A stretch of 7,478 bases of DNA from the NCBI GenBank assembly GCA_955652625.1, contig CATPBM010000095.1, forward strand, positions 1 through 7,478, in the 5' to 3' direction. Under the pieces are notes generated by a model. The model was given only the letters and a program-made list of their open reading frames with translations, made no database searches and was not told the DNA's origin. Both the position numbers and the translations under genes were made by a program. Origin of the DNA: an uncultured Steroidobacteraceae bacterium (GTDB lineage: Bacteria > Pseudomonadota > Gammaproteobacteria > Steroidobacterales > Steroidobacteraceae). This document shows positions 1 through 7,478 of the stretch, piece after piece (the stretch's first letter is position 1; every line of letters starts with the position of its first letter).

Positions 1-651
1 ACGCGAGGCCGCCATGATGAGGCTGAAGTATCCGTGGGCCGTGAGCCACATCTCGCGGTAGCGCTCGATATCGACCAGGTCCCAGGCAGGAAGCTCTGGA
101 TAATCCTTCACGGCCGGGGTGTGCCCGCCCTCCACGCGCCGCACGTGGTGCCCGTCGAGGTACGCAAGCCCGGGCAGCTGCGCGATAAGCTCGGCCGTTG
201 CCGCGCCCACATCGGCATCGAGACGGCGCAGGAGCTCGGCAAGCGTGGCGAGCCCTTCACCGAGGAGGGCGACCTCCGCTCCCGCGCGCAGATATACCTC
301 GGGCGCGTCGGTGGCGTCGGAGCCGCCCACCACGACGCGTGCGCCGCGGCGGCGGGCAGCGGCGATCATCTCGCAGCACGCCTCGCGCATGGCGGCGAGA
401 CACATCTTGGTCAGGAAGTTGAAATTGTCCTCGTAGAGGACAACGACCTGGGCCTGGCAGGAGGCCAGCCGTTCGGCGTAGTCGCGGACCCCTTGCGCGA
501 GCATGGCGTCGAACAGTGTGACCGTGTGCCCCGTCTGCCGCAGCATCGCCGCGACCTGGAGTGTCGCAAGCGGCGGATAGGGTTTCGCGCGCTCGAGCTG
601 CTTCGCATCGAGCTGCAGGAAATACGAATGACCTACCAGGATCGAAAGCAT
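1..651 (-). CDS. B12-binding-type radical SAM protein, N-terminal part (runs off the left edge)
   Basis: Reading the minus strand from the ATG at 651-649 gives 217 uninterrupted codons to base 1. Residues 1-145 look like the cobalamin-binding (Rossmann-like) domain that precedes many radical SAM cores: an opening strand (MLSILVGHSYF), the PYPPLATLQVAAMLRQTGH segment at 24-42 followed by TVTLFDAM, a strand VVVGGSDATD at 106-115, and AEVALLGEG at 125-133. A linker with the typical PELPAWDLVDIERY stretch (185-198) follows. The visible part ends in LIMAASR, exactly where members of this family continue into GCPxxCxxC, so the [4Fe-4S] ligands lie outside the window. The start is firm: the frame has a TGA about 15 codons upstream and no other ATG, GTG or TTG between. 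A weak purine-rich site (GAGAAG) precedes it. Family members do methylations or other radical chemistry; the substrate cannot be told. It is transcribed away from the chaperone-protease genes and is probably unrelated to them. Confidence 0.82.
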   Translation of the reverse strand, partial: MLSILVGHSYFLQLDAKQLERAKPYPPLATLQVAAMLRQTGHTVTLFDAMLAQGVRDYAERLASCQAQVVVLYEDNFNFLTKMCLAAMREACCEMIAAARRRGARVVVGGSDATDAPEVYLRAGAEVALLGEGLATLAELLRRLDADVGAATAELIAQLPGLAYLDGHHVRRVEGGHTPAVKDYPELPAWDLVDIERYREMWLTAHGYFSLIMAASR

Positions 652-1090
652 TAAGTTCTTCTCGTAGTCCGTGCGTCCTGAAGGGCCGGTGGATTGTCAG
701 CAAGTGTAAGCGCGGCATCAAGCTCGGCGCGATTCTCCGACACGAACGCGCAGCCGATGCTCTTATCGTAAGTACTCGTCCTCGCCCTTCCGGTTCTGGC
801 AGACCCTTGCAGGCAAGATTCCGCCCGTGCGGGCGATGAGCACTGCCGCGAGCGAAGGCGCGCACCCGATGGTACCGCCAATCGGACATAACTTGCTGAT
901 TTTGTGGGCATGGGCTTACCCTGACACCGACGGGTCGCCCGGGGGCGCGGCCCACGCTGGCGGTTCGGGCCGTCGCGCGGTATCGCAGCGGCGCGCCGTC
1001 GGGGGGCTGCGGCGCATCGGGTATAATGCTCCACCCCGACGCACGGCCGACAGGTGGGCGCCAACGGATCGTGCGGCGCGCACGGCACGG
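652..1090. other. Divergent intergenic region, no convincing gene
   Basis: About 440 bases separate the minus-strand radical SAM gene from the tRNA. Frames on both strands give arginine-, serine- and alanine-rich translations without recognisable domains. One candidate merits mention: a minus-strand frame from ATG at 911 to TAA at 651-653 (86 codons). It has AGGG seven bases before its ATG, and its stop overlaps the radical SAM start as TAATG. Its third codon positions are much less GC-rich than those of the real genes here, and its first half looks out of frame, so I do not call it. A short GC-rich palindrome, CGCCC-GTGC-GGGCG, lies at 822-835. No clear promoter for the radical SAM gene was found. 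Confidence 0.6.
1022..1027 (+). promoter_or_regulatory. Sigma-70 -10 box, probable tRNA-Leu promoter
   Basis: A perfect TATAAT lies 63 bases before the mature tRNA 5' end, in otherwise very GC-rich sequence. The bases 16-18 upstream (around 999-1005, TCGGGG) do not resemble TTGACA. The stretch just after the box (GCTCCACCCC) is GC-rich, as is common in stable-RNA promoters under stringent control. The call rests on the -10 box and its position only. Confidence 0.5.
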
Positions 1091-1175
1091 GCGAAAGTGG
1101 CGGAACTGGCAGACGCGCTGGACTTAGGATCCAGTGGGGAAACCCGTGAGAGTTCGAGTCTCTCCTTTCGCACCA
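1091..1175 (+). tRNA. tRNA-Leu, anticodon TAG (UAG), CCA encoded
   Basis: The whole cloverleaf is visible. The acceptor stem pairs GCGAAAG (1091-1097) with CTTTCGC (1165-1171), followed by discriminator A and an encoded CCA at 1173-1175. The anticodon arm is CTGGA / TCCAG with loop CTTAGGA, giving anticodon TAG at 1125-1127, which reads CUA and other CUN codons. A long class II variable arm (GGG-AAA-CCC, 1137-1145) is characteristic of leucine tRNAs. The T arm is GAGAG, TTCGAGT, CTCTC. The gene lies 71 bases upstream of tig on the same strand. A T-rich stretch follows (1176-1192), but no separate terminator hairpin is evident between them, so some read-through into tig is possible. Confidence 0.97.
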
Positions 1176-1208
1176 GTTCTTCTTAGTTTTTCCAGGAAAG
1201 GCGCTTAC

Positions 1209-1231
1209 CTGCGGGGCTCGAGGGCCCGCAG
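1209..1231 (+). promoter_or_regulatory. Hairpin immediately upstream of the tig ribosome binding site
   Basis: CTGCGGG (1209-1215) and CCCGCAG (1225-1231) form a perfect 7-bp stem with a 9-base loop. It ends two bases before the TGAGGA Shine-Dalgarno of tig and has no following T-run, so it is not a normal intrinsic terminator. It could affect tig translation or mark the processing boundary of a tRNA-tig transcript. The pairing is seen directly; the role is inference. Confidence 0.45.
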
Positions 1232-1246
1232 CTGAGGATTGAATTG

Positions 1247-2641
1247 ATGCAAGTTTCTCTTTCTGAGACCGGTGGTTTGTCGCGGCGCCTGGAGGTGGCG
1301 GTGCCGGCTACCGAAGTGGCAAACGAGGTGCAGCAGCGTCTGAAGAAGCTGTCGCGCACCGCGCGCCTCAAGGGCTTCCGCCCCGGCAAGGCGCCGCTGG
1401 CGGTTATTACCAAGCAGTTTGGCGAGCAGGTGCGCGCGGAAGTCCTGAGCGACCTGATGCGCAGCTCGTTTGCGCAGGCAGTCAGCCAGGAGAAGCTCCG
1501 CCCCGCTGCCGGTCCGCGCATCGAGCCGCTCGCCCTGGGCCCGGAAAGCGATCTGAAATACGCCGCGCATTTCGAGGTGCTGCCCGAGATCCGCGTGAAC
1601 CCGCCCGATACCTTGGCCGTCGAACGGCCCAGCGCCAGCGTAACGGAGGCGGATATCGACGCCATGATCGAGAACATGCGGGCGCAGCGCCCGGTGTTTA
1701 CCCCCGTGCAGCGTGCTGCGCACGACTCCGATCGGGTGCTTCTGGATTACCAGGCGCGCATCGGCGGCAGGATCCTCGAAGGCGGCGAACATACCGACGT
1801 GCAGGTCGTGCTCGGAACTCGCCAGGCACTCCCGGAGCTCGAAGTGGGACTGCAGGGGGTGAGCGCCGGCGAGCAGCGCACGATCAGCGTGGTGTTCCCG
1901 GCAAGCCATCCGAACAGGAAGCTCGCCGGCCAGTCCGCGCAGCTGCATCTCTCCATAAAGGCGGTCGAGGAACAGTCCCTTCCGGCAGTCGAGGAGGAAT
2001 TCTTCCGCGCGTACGGTGTCGAACAGGGTGGACTCGAGGAGATGCGCGCCGAGGTTCGCAGGAGCATGGAGCGGGAGCTGGCCGAGGTGATCCGCAACCG
2101 CCTGCGTGTGCAAGTGCTCGATGCGCTCTACAAGGACAATCCGATCGACGTACCGCGCGCGCTCATCGAGGAGCAGGTGCAGCAGCTGCAGATCGACACC
2201 GCGCGGCGCTTGGGCATTCGCGACGTGAACCGCGTGCCCCCGCGTGAGGCCTTCGAGGAGCCGGCACGGCGGCGCGTGGCGCTGGGCCTGCTGATCGCGC
2301 AGATCGTACAGACGCAGGGCCTGAAGGTGGATCGCGAGCGCGTGCAGGCGCGACTGTCGACGCTCGTGGAGGGATACCCGGAGCCGGAGCAGGCGAGGCG
2401 AGCGTACCTGCAGGATCAGGGCTCAATGCGTCAGATCGAGTCCGCGACGCTCGAAGAGCAGGTCGTGGACTGGGTGCTGGAGCGCGCCAAGCTCACCGAG
2501 CGGCCGATGAACTTTGCCGACCTGACCGGTTTTGGCCGGCAGGCTCAGGAACATGAAGGCGATCACGACCACCACCACGACCACCAGCTCGAGGCTGGGG
2601 CCGGACACGAACATCAGCACGATGAAGCGAGCGGCACATGA
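1247..2641 (+). CDS. tig: Trigger factor (ribosome-associated chaperone)
   Basis: This 464-residue protein matches trigger factor along its whole length (E. coli: 432). It binds near the ribosomal exit tunnel and shields emerging chains. Residues 1-115 are the ribosome-binding domain with the docking signature GFRPGKAP at 43-50. Residues 160-240 are the FKBP-like prolyl-isomerase domain. The remainder forms the helical arms and body (for example [13 protein letters not shown] and [12 protein letters not shown]). The ATG at 1247 is chosen because AGGA lies 8 bases upstream and the protein then opens MQVSLSE, like E. coli MQVSVET; a TTG directly before it is the alternative. Two oddities stand out. 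The pocket residues equivalent to E. coli F168, F177, F185 and F198 are Y, L, V and L, so isomerase activity is probably weak or absent. Residues 436-464 form an added tail with 9 histidines. The stop overlaps clpP (ATGA), indicating translational coupling. Confidence 0.97.
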   Translation: MQVSLSETGGLSRRLEVAVPATEVANEVQQRLKKLSRTARLKGFRPGKAPLAVITKQFGEQVRAEVLSDLMRSSFAQAVSQEKLRPAAGPRIEPLALGPESDLKYAAHFEVLPEIRVNPPDTLAVERPSASVTEADIDAMIENMRAQRPVFTPVQRAAHDSDRVLLDYQARIGGRILEGGEHTDVQVVLGTRQALPELEVGLQGVSAGEQRTISVVFPASHPNRKLAGQSAQLHLSIKAVEEQSLPAVEEEFFRAYGVEQGGLEEMRAEVRRSMERELAEVIRNRLRVQVLDALYKDNPIDVPRALIEEQVQQLQIDTARRLGIRDVNRVPPREAFEEPARRRVALGLLIAQIVQTQGLKVDRERVQARLSTLVEGYPEPEQARRAYLQDQGSMRQIESATLEEQVVDWVLERAKLTERPMNFADLTGFGRQAQEHEGDHDHHHDHQLEAGAGHEHQHDEASGT

Positions 2642-3270
2642 ACGAACGTGGCTTGAATCTGGTTCCCATCGTCGTCGAGCAGACCGCTCGCGGTGAGCGC
2701 GCCTACGACATCTACTCCCGCCTGCTCAAGGAGCGGGTGGTCTTCATCGTCGGGCCGGTCGATGACTATATGGCAAACATCGTGGTTGCGCAGATGCTCT
2801 TCCTGGAGTCGGAGAACCCCGAGAAGGACATTGCGCTGTACATCAATTCTCCGGGGGGCGTGGTGAGCTCGGGTCTGGCGATCTACGACACCATGCAGTT
2901 CGTCAAGCCTGACGTGAGCACCATCTGCATCGGTCAGGCTGCCAGCATGGGTGCGGTGCTGCTGGCCGGGGGGACCCGTGGCAAGCGCTACTGTCTGCCG
3001 CACGCGCGCGTCATGATTCACCAGCCCCTGGGAGGCTTCCAAGGACAGGCCGCGGACATGGAGATCCATGCCAAAGAAATGCTCGACACGCGCGAGCGGT
3101 TGAACAAAATCCTCGCCAAGCACACCGGTCAAAGCGTCGAGCGCATCAAGCAGGACACCGACCGCGACCGCTTCATGGACTGGAACGAGGCCGTGCGCTA
3201 CGGGCTCATCGACAAAGTCCTGGAGCAGCGCGGGGAGCTGCCCGCGGCGGCCCCGGTAAAGCCGGCCTGA
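2638..3270 (+). CDS. clpP: ATP-dependent Clp protease, proteolytic subunit ClpP
   Basis: A 210-residue serine peptidase of family S14, close to the usual length. ClpP forms a double heptameric ring whose closed chamber cuts polypeptides fed in by ClpX or a ClpA-type unfoldase. The catalytic triad is visible: Ser103 in GQAASMGA, His128 in MIHQPLGG and Asp177 in DTDRDRF, with the same spacing as in E. coli ClpP. The oxyanion and strand region INSPGG (70-74) is also present. The ATG overlaps the tig stop as ATGA. Only a weak GAAG lies 10 bases upstream, so initiation probably depends on ribosomes finishing tig. By alignment with E. coli (processed before ALVP), the propeptide would be only about 6-7 residues, with the mature protein starting near LVPIVVEQ. 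A Trp at 182 (RFMDWNEAV), just after the catalytic Asp, is a mild departure from the common form. The tail is Ala/Pro-rich. Confidence 0.98.
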   Translation: MNERGLNLVPIVVEQTARGERAYDIYSRLLKERVVFIVGPVDDYMANIVVAQMLFLESENPEKDIALYINSPGGVVSSGLAIYDTMQFVKPDVSTICIGQAASMGAVLLAGGTRGKRYCLPHARVMIHQPLGGFQGQAADMEIHAKEMLDTRERLNKILAKHTGQSVERIKQDTDRDRFMDWNEAVRYGLIDKVLEQRGELPAAAPVKPA

Positions 3271-3272
3271 GC

Positions 3273-3291
3273 GGCCCCTCTCAGAAGGGCC
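3273..3291 (+). other. Short GC-rich hairpin after clpP
   Basis: GGCCC (3273-3277) can pair with GGGCC (3287-3291) around a 9-base loop, starting two bases after the clpP stop codon. No T-run follows (CCACCCGAC), so it is at most a weak terminator or a 3'-end stabiliser of the tig-clpP message. Some transcription probably continues toward clpX. Confidence 0.3.
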
Positions 3292-3329
3292 CCACCCGAC
3301 AAATGTCAAAGTAGTGAACCCCGTCATAC

Positions 3330-3352
3330 AAGTCCCGTGCGCACAAGGACTT
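3330..3352. repeat. Nested inverted repeat in the clpP-clpX spacer
   Basis: AAGTCC (3330-3335) and GGACTT (3347-3352) are perfect inverted arms. Between them lies an 8-base palindrome, GTGCGCAC (3337-3344). The element sits 15 bases upstream of the probable clpX -35 box. It could be an operator dyad or a structured RNA segment in read-through transcripts from clpP. The symmetry is seen directly and no binding protein can be named. Confidence 0.35.
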
Positions 3353-3367
3353 AGCGGTTGCCCGCTC

Positions 3368-3397
3368 TTGGCGCATGGCGGGACCCCGTGCTATAAG
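3368..3397 (+). promoter_or_regulatory. Probable clpX promoter
   Basis: TTGGCG (3368-3373, four of six bases of TTGACA) and TATAAG (3392-3397, five of six of TATAAT) are separated by 18 bases, placing transcription start near 3404, about 50 bases before the clpX ATG. The same stretch could be read as a poor sigma-32 site (CTTGGCG, 10 bases, then CCCCGTGCT), but that spacer is short for this class and the -35 match is weak, so the sigma-70 reading is preferred. Confidence 0.5.
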
Positions 3398-3405
3398 AAA
3401 ACTCA

Positions 3406-3433
3406 CGTCCGAGTACTAATAGTGTCGCGGACG
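3406..3433 (+). promoter_or_regulatory. Stem-loop at the start of the clpX leader
   Basis: CGTCCG (3406-3411) and CGGACG (3428-3433) form a 6-bp stem. The loop contains a smaller ACTA-A-TAGT inverted repeat (3415-3423). If transcription starts near 3404, the structure lies at the extreme 5' end of the clpX mRNA and ends about 10 bases before the GAGGG ribosome binding site (3444-3448). Such 5'-terminal stems often protect messages from decay; that role is inferred here. Confidence 0.35.
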
Positions 3434-3454
3434 CGGAGCTTATGAGGGACCTCG

Positions 3455-4774
<1,320 letters not shown>

Positions 4775-4784
4775 CCCGAGCGGT

Positions 4785-4807
4785 GCGTGCTCCCGTAGGG
4801 AACACGC
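4785..4807 (+). terminator. Hairpin between clpX and lon, possible terminator without T-run
   Basis: GCGTG-C-TCCC (4785-4794) pairs with GGGA-A-CACGC (4798-4807): nine base pairs with one C/A mismatch and a three-base loop. It begins 11 bases after the clpX stop and precedes the lon promoter, the expected place for a terminator. The following bases (CGTCCCGTGAG) contain no T-tract, so classical intrinsic termination is unlikely to be efficient. It may instead stabilise the 3' end or act with Rho. Confidence 0.4.
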
Positions 4808-4816
4808 CGTCCCGTG

Positions 4817-4844
4817 AGCTGCGTCACTCTTGAAACGCGCAGCT
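4817..4844. repeat. Inverted repeat flanking the lon -35 element
   Basis: AGCTGCG (4817-4823) and CGCAGCT (4838-4844) are perfect 7-base inverted arms separated by 14 bases. The heat-shock -35 sequence CTTGAAA (4829-4835) lies in that gap. A symmetric site spanning a -35 box is a plausible operator for a dimeric regulator, although chance cannot be excluded for GC-rich arms of this size. Confidence 0.35.
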
Positions 4845-4857
4845 TGAGCCTCATTCT
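4829..4857 (+). promoter_or_regulatory. Sigma-32 (RpoH) heat-shock promoter of lon
   Basis: CTTGAAA at 4829-4835 is an exact match to the RpoH -35 consensus. After a 13-base spacer comes CCTCATTCT at 4849-4857, close to the CCCCATnT -10 consensus. Transcription would begin near 4864, leaving a leader of about 78 bases before the preferred lon start. Heat-shock control of lon is established in E. coli, so the site fits its neighbour. No well-spaced sigma-70 promoter was found: TACACT at 4861-4866 is too far from TTGAAA and too close to TTGAGC. Confidence 0.75.
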
Positions 4858-4870
4858 CGCTACACTAGCG
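4858..4870. repeat. Small palindrome at the predicted lon transcription start
   Basis: CGCTA (4858-4862) and TAGCG (4866-4870) flank a CAC centre and overlap the predicted start point near 4864. This may be an operator half-site pair or chance. Confidence 0.25.
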
Positions 4871-4929
4871 TCACGAACGCCGCCGGCCGCGCCTCCTGAC
4901 AGATGCCCGGCCGCCTCCCATTCTTTACC

Positions 4930-4934
4930 GAGGG
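4930..4934 (+). promoter_or_regulatory. Ribosome binding site that decides the lon start
   Basis: GAGGG lies seven bases before the in-frame GTG at 4942. The upstream in-frame ATG at 4903 is preceded by pyrimidine-rich CGCGCCTCCTGACAG with no Shine-Dalgarno. That ATG also falls in the loop of a possible stem between the two CGGCCG copies at 4884-4889 and 4908-4913. The GTG is therefore preferred. Confidence 0.7.
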
Positions 4935-4941
4935 CTTGAGC

Positions 4942-7422
4942 GTGTCTGAACCGACCACACCGACGACTACCCCGATTCCCGCCGTGCTGCAGAACGTGCC
5001 GGTGCTGCCGCTGCGCGACGTCGTGGTCTACCCACACATGGTGATTCCGCTGTTCGTGGGGCGCGAGAAGTCCATCCAGGCGCTGGATGTGGCGATGCGC
5101 ACCGACAAGCGCATCATGCTGGTGGCCCAGAAGCAGGCCGACGTCGACGACCCGAAGGCCGACGACCTGTACCGTATAGCGACGGTTGCGACCATTCTGC
5201 AGCTGTTGAAGCTGCCCGACGGCACCGTCAAGGTGCTGGTGGAAGGGGTGGACCGCGCACGCATCGAGAAGCTGCACGCCGGAGAGTACTACTCCTCGGA
5301 CGCGACACTGTTGCCGGATGCCGAGACCTACGACGAGAAGGAAATGGACGTGCTGGCACGCTCGGTCATTTCCCAGTTCGAACAGTACGTGAAGCTCAAC
5401 AAGAAGGTGCCGCCGGAGGTGCTCACCGCGCTTGCCGGCATCGAGCAGGCCGGGCGCATGGCCGACACCGTGGCGGCGCACATGTCGCTGAAGCTCGCCG
5501 AAAAGCAGAAAGTGCTCGAGATCCTCGACGTCAAGAAGCGCCTCGAGCACATCCTGGTCGCCATCGAGAGCGAGATGGACGTGCTGCAGATCGAGAAGCG
5601 CATCCGCGGGCGCGTCAAGGCGCAGATGGAAAAGAGCCAGCGCGAGTACTACCTGAATGAGCAGATGAAGGCCATTCAGAAAGAGCTGGGCGAGATGGAC
5701 GAGGGCGGCAACGAGATTACCGAGCTCGAGCAGAAGATCGCCAAGGCCGGCATGCCCAAGGAGGCGCGCGACAAGGCTGCGGGGGAGCTCAACAAGCTCA
5801 AGATGATGTCGCCGATGTCCGCCGAGGCCACGGGGGTGCGCAACTACATCGACTGGCTGGTGAAGGTGCCGTGGAAGAAACGCACCAAGATCATCAAGGA
5901 CATCACCCGCGCGCAGAAGGTCCTGGACGAGGACCACTACGGGCTGGACAAGGTGAAGGAGCGCATCGTCGAGTATCTCGCCGTGCAGCAGCGCGTCGAC
6001 AAGCTCAAAGGTCCGATCCTGTGCCTCGTGGGTCCGCCGGGCGTCGGCAAGACCTCGCTCGGGCAGAGCATTGCGCGCTCCACAAACCGCAAGTTCGTGC
6101 GCATGTCCTTGGGCGGCGTGCGCGATGAGGCCGAGATCCGTGGTCACCGGCGCACCTACATCGGCTCCATGCCCGGGAAGATAGTGCAGAACATGGCGAA
6201 GGCCGGCGTGCACAACCCGCTGTTCCTGCTCGATGAGGTGGACAAGATGTCCATGGACTTCCGCGGCGATCCGTCTTCGGCGCTGCTGGAGGTGCTCGAC
6301 CCGGAGCAGAACTCGACGTTCAACGATCACTACCTCGAGGTCGATCTGGATCTCTCGGAGGTGATGTTCGTGTGCACGGCGAACAGCCTGAATATCCCGC
6401 CCCCGCTGCTCGATCGCATGGAAGTCATCCGTCTGCCCGGCTACACCGAAGACGAGAAGATGAACATCGGCCGCCGCTACCTCGTGCCGAAGCAGATGAA
6501 GAGCAACGGACTGAAGCCCGATGAGCTTCGGGTCTCCGATACCGCACTGCTCGACATCGTGCGCTACTACACGCGCGAAGCGGGCGTGCGCAACCTCGAG
6601 CGCGAGATCGCCAAGATCGGCCGCAAGGCCGTCAAGCAGATGCTGCTTCACAAGAAGCAGCAGAAGTCGGTCGCGGTCACGCCGCGCAACCTCGACAAGT
6701 TCCTGGGCGTGCGCCGCTTCCGCTACGGCAAGGCTGAGGACATGAACCGTATCGGCCAGGTCACGGGCCTCGCCTGGACGGAAGTGGGCGGCGAGCTGCT
6801 TACCATCGAAGCCGCGGTGGTGCCCGGCAAGGGCAAACTGCAGCACACCGGCCAGCTCGGCGAGGTAATGCAGGAGTCGATCCAGGCGGCCATGACCGTG
6901 GTGCGCAGCCGCGCCCAGGTGCTGGGCCTCGAGCCGGAGTTCTACCAGAAGCTCGACGTGCACCTGCACATCCCTGAGGGCGCGACGCCCAAGGATGGTC
7001 CCAGCGCCGGAATCGGCATGTGCACGGCGCTTGTCTCGGCGCTTACCAAGATCCCGGTACGCTCGGACGTGGCGATGACGGGGGAGATCACTCTGCGCGG
7101 GGAAGTGCTGCCGATCGGGGGCCTCAAGGAGAAGCTCCTGGCCGCGCATCGCGGCGGCATCAAGACCGTGCTCATTCCGGACGAGAACGTGAAGGACCTG
7201 GTGGAAATCCCGGACAACATCAAGGGAAATCTCGAGATCAAGCCGGTCAAGTGGATCGACGAGGTTCTCGCGTACGCACTGACTGAAATGCCCATGCCGC
7301 ATCAGCAGGCGGACGCGCCGCCGGTGGCGACTGCGGTGGTTGCCGCCGCCGCCGCGGCGGACGACAAGCGCTCGCGGCGTAACGGCCGGCGGCTGAAGCA
7401 GGTCGTACCGCCGGCGCACTGA
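4942..7422 (+). CDS. lon: ATP-dependent protease Lon (La)
   Basis: A LonA-type protease of 826 residues from the GTG start (839 from the ATG at 4903; E. coli Lon has 784). It unfolds and cleaves misfolded proteins and short-lived regulators in the cytoplasm, as a hexamer with ATPase and peptidase in one chain. Domains in order: substrate-binding LonN from [15 protein letters not shown] at 19-33 to about 210; a long helical, coiled-coil-like segment at 215-300; the AAA+ module with Walker A GPPGVGKT at 364-371, Walker B FLLDEVDK at 428-435 and [11 protein letters not shown] near 544-554; and the S16 peptidase domain with catalytic Ser688 in PKDGPSAG and Lys731 in GGLKEK, 43 residues apart as in E. 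coli. The start is set by the GAGGG site. Residues 783-826 are an extra tail: Ala-rich (AAAAAA), then basic ([11 protein letters not shown]). Expression is probably RpoH-driven. A tRNA gene follows after 28 bases, where hupB often sits. Confidence 0.98.
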   Translation: MSEPTTPTTTPIPAVLQNVPVLPLRDVVVYPHMVIPLFVGREKSIQALDVAMRTDKRIMLVAQKQADVDDPKADDLYRIATVATILQLLKLPDGTVKVLVEGVDRARIEKLHAGEYYSSDATLLPDAETYDEKEMDVLARSVISQFEQYVKLNKKVPPEVLTALAGIEQAGRMADTVAAHMSLKLAEKQKVLEILDVKKRLEHILVAIESEMDVLQIEKRIRGRVKAQMEKSQREYYLNEQMKAIQKELGEMDEGGNEITELEQKIAKAGMPKEARDKAAGELNKLKMMSPMSAEATGVRNYIDWLVKVPWKKRTKIIKDITRAQKVLDEDHYGLDKVKERIVEYLAVQQRVDKLKGPILCLVGPPGVGKTSLGQSIARSTNRKFVRMSLGGVRDEAEIRGHRRTYIGSMPGKIVQNMAKAGVHNPLFLLDEVDKMSMDFRGDPSSALLEVLDPEQNSTFNDHYLEVDLDLSEVMFVCTANSLNIPPPLLDRMEVIRLPGYTEDEKMNIGRRYLVPKQMKSNGLKPDELRVSDTALLDIVRYYTREAGVRNLEREIAKIGRKAVKQMLLHKKQQKSVAVTPRNLDKFLGVRRFRYGKAEDMNRIGQVTGLAWTEVGGELLTIEAAVVPGKGKLQHTGQLGEVMQESIQAAMTVVRSRAQVLGLEPEFYQKLDVHLHIPEGATPKDGPSAGIGMCTALVSALTKIPVRSDVAMTGEITLRGEVLPIGGLKEKLLAAHRGGIKTVLIPDENVKDLVEIPDNIKGNLEIKPVKWIDEVLAYALTEMPMPHQQADAPPVATAVVAAAAAADDKRSRRNGRRLKQVVPPAH

Positions 7423-7450
7423 TCGGCACTCGCGACCCGAAGTTCGCGAT

Positions 7451-7478
7451 GGGTGCTTAGCTCAGCTGGTAGAGCGTC
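7451..7478 (+). tRNA. tRNA gene, 5' part only, probably tRNA-Val
   Basis: The last 28 bases read as a tRNA 5' end: acceptor strand GGGTGCT (7451-7457), the conserved TA, a D stem GCTC (7460-7463) paired with GAGC (7472-7475), and a D loop containing GG. The window ends before the anticodon. The GGGTGCT acceptor with this D arm resembles proteobacterial valine tRNAs, but identity is recalled rather than shown. It begins 28 bases after the lon stop, in the same direction. A TCGCGA pair (7430-7435 and 7444-7449) in the gap could form a weak hairpin without a T-run. Confidence 0.8.

Noticed and set aside
34..654. A 206-codon plus-strand frame at the left edge
   Set aside because: It is the antisense of the radical SAM gene, which shows recognisable domain sequence on the minus strand.
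257..955. A 232-codon minus-strand frame
   Set aside because: It runs out of frame through the radical SAM start region and is Arg/Pro/Gly-rich without a domain.
827..1186. A 119-codon plus-strand frame running through the tRNA-Leu gene
   Set aside because: It overlaps a complete tRNA and has no plausible protein features.
1205..2113. A 302-codon minus-strand frame opposite tig
   Set aside because: It is an antisense shadow; trigger factor on the plus strand is unmistakable.
2561..2590. A short CAC/GAC-rich repeat in tig that might be a repeat element
   Set aside because: It is explained by the His/Asp codons of the trigger factor tail and is in frame.

Overview
The window carries a conserved protein quality-control locus from a high-GC (roughly 60-65%, by eye) proteobacterium, most likely a gammaproteobacterium. 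The order tRNA-Leu, tig, clpP, clpX, lon, the Escherichia/Pseudomonas-like protein sequences and a heat-shock (sigma-32 type) promoter before lon all point that way. The genus cannot be named from this sequence.

Layout: (1) 1-651, minus strand, is the N-terminal 217 codons of a B12-binding-type radical SAM protein. It leaves the left edge just before its expected iron-sulfur cysteine motif. (2) 652-1090 is a non-coding divergent region. It ends in a TATAAT box for the tRNA and holds one doubtful 86-codon reading frame on the minus strand. (3) 1091-1175 is a complete tRNA-Leu with anticodon TAG and encoded CCA. (4) 1247-3270 holds tig and clpP, coupled by an ATGA overlap. (5) 3271-3454 is a 184-base spacer with inverted repeats and a probable clpX promoter. 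(6) 3455-4774 is clpX. (7) 4775-4941 is the lon control region, with a hairpin, a good sigma-32 promoter, two dyads and a strong ribosome binding site that favours a GTG start. (8) 4942-7422 is lon. (9) A second tRNA, probably Val, begins at 7451 and is cut by the right edge.

How the genes work together: trigger factor meets nascent chains at the ribosome exit. ClpX unfolds selected substrates and feeds them to the ClpP chamber. Lon degrades misfolded and regulatory proteins on its own. The separate promoters seen before clpX and lon would allow ClpX and Lon to be adjusted apart from the tig-clpP unit, with Lon raised on heat shock.

I do not see an undescribed system here. The points most worth a second look are a trigger factor whose prolyl-isomerase pocket has lost its key phenylalanines and which carries a histidine-rich C-terminal tail, the architecture of the lon promoter, the apparent absence of hupB right after lon, and the truncated radical SAM gene at the left edge.
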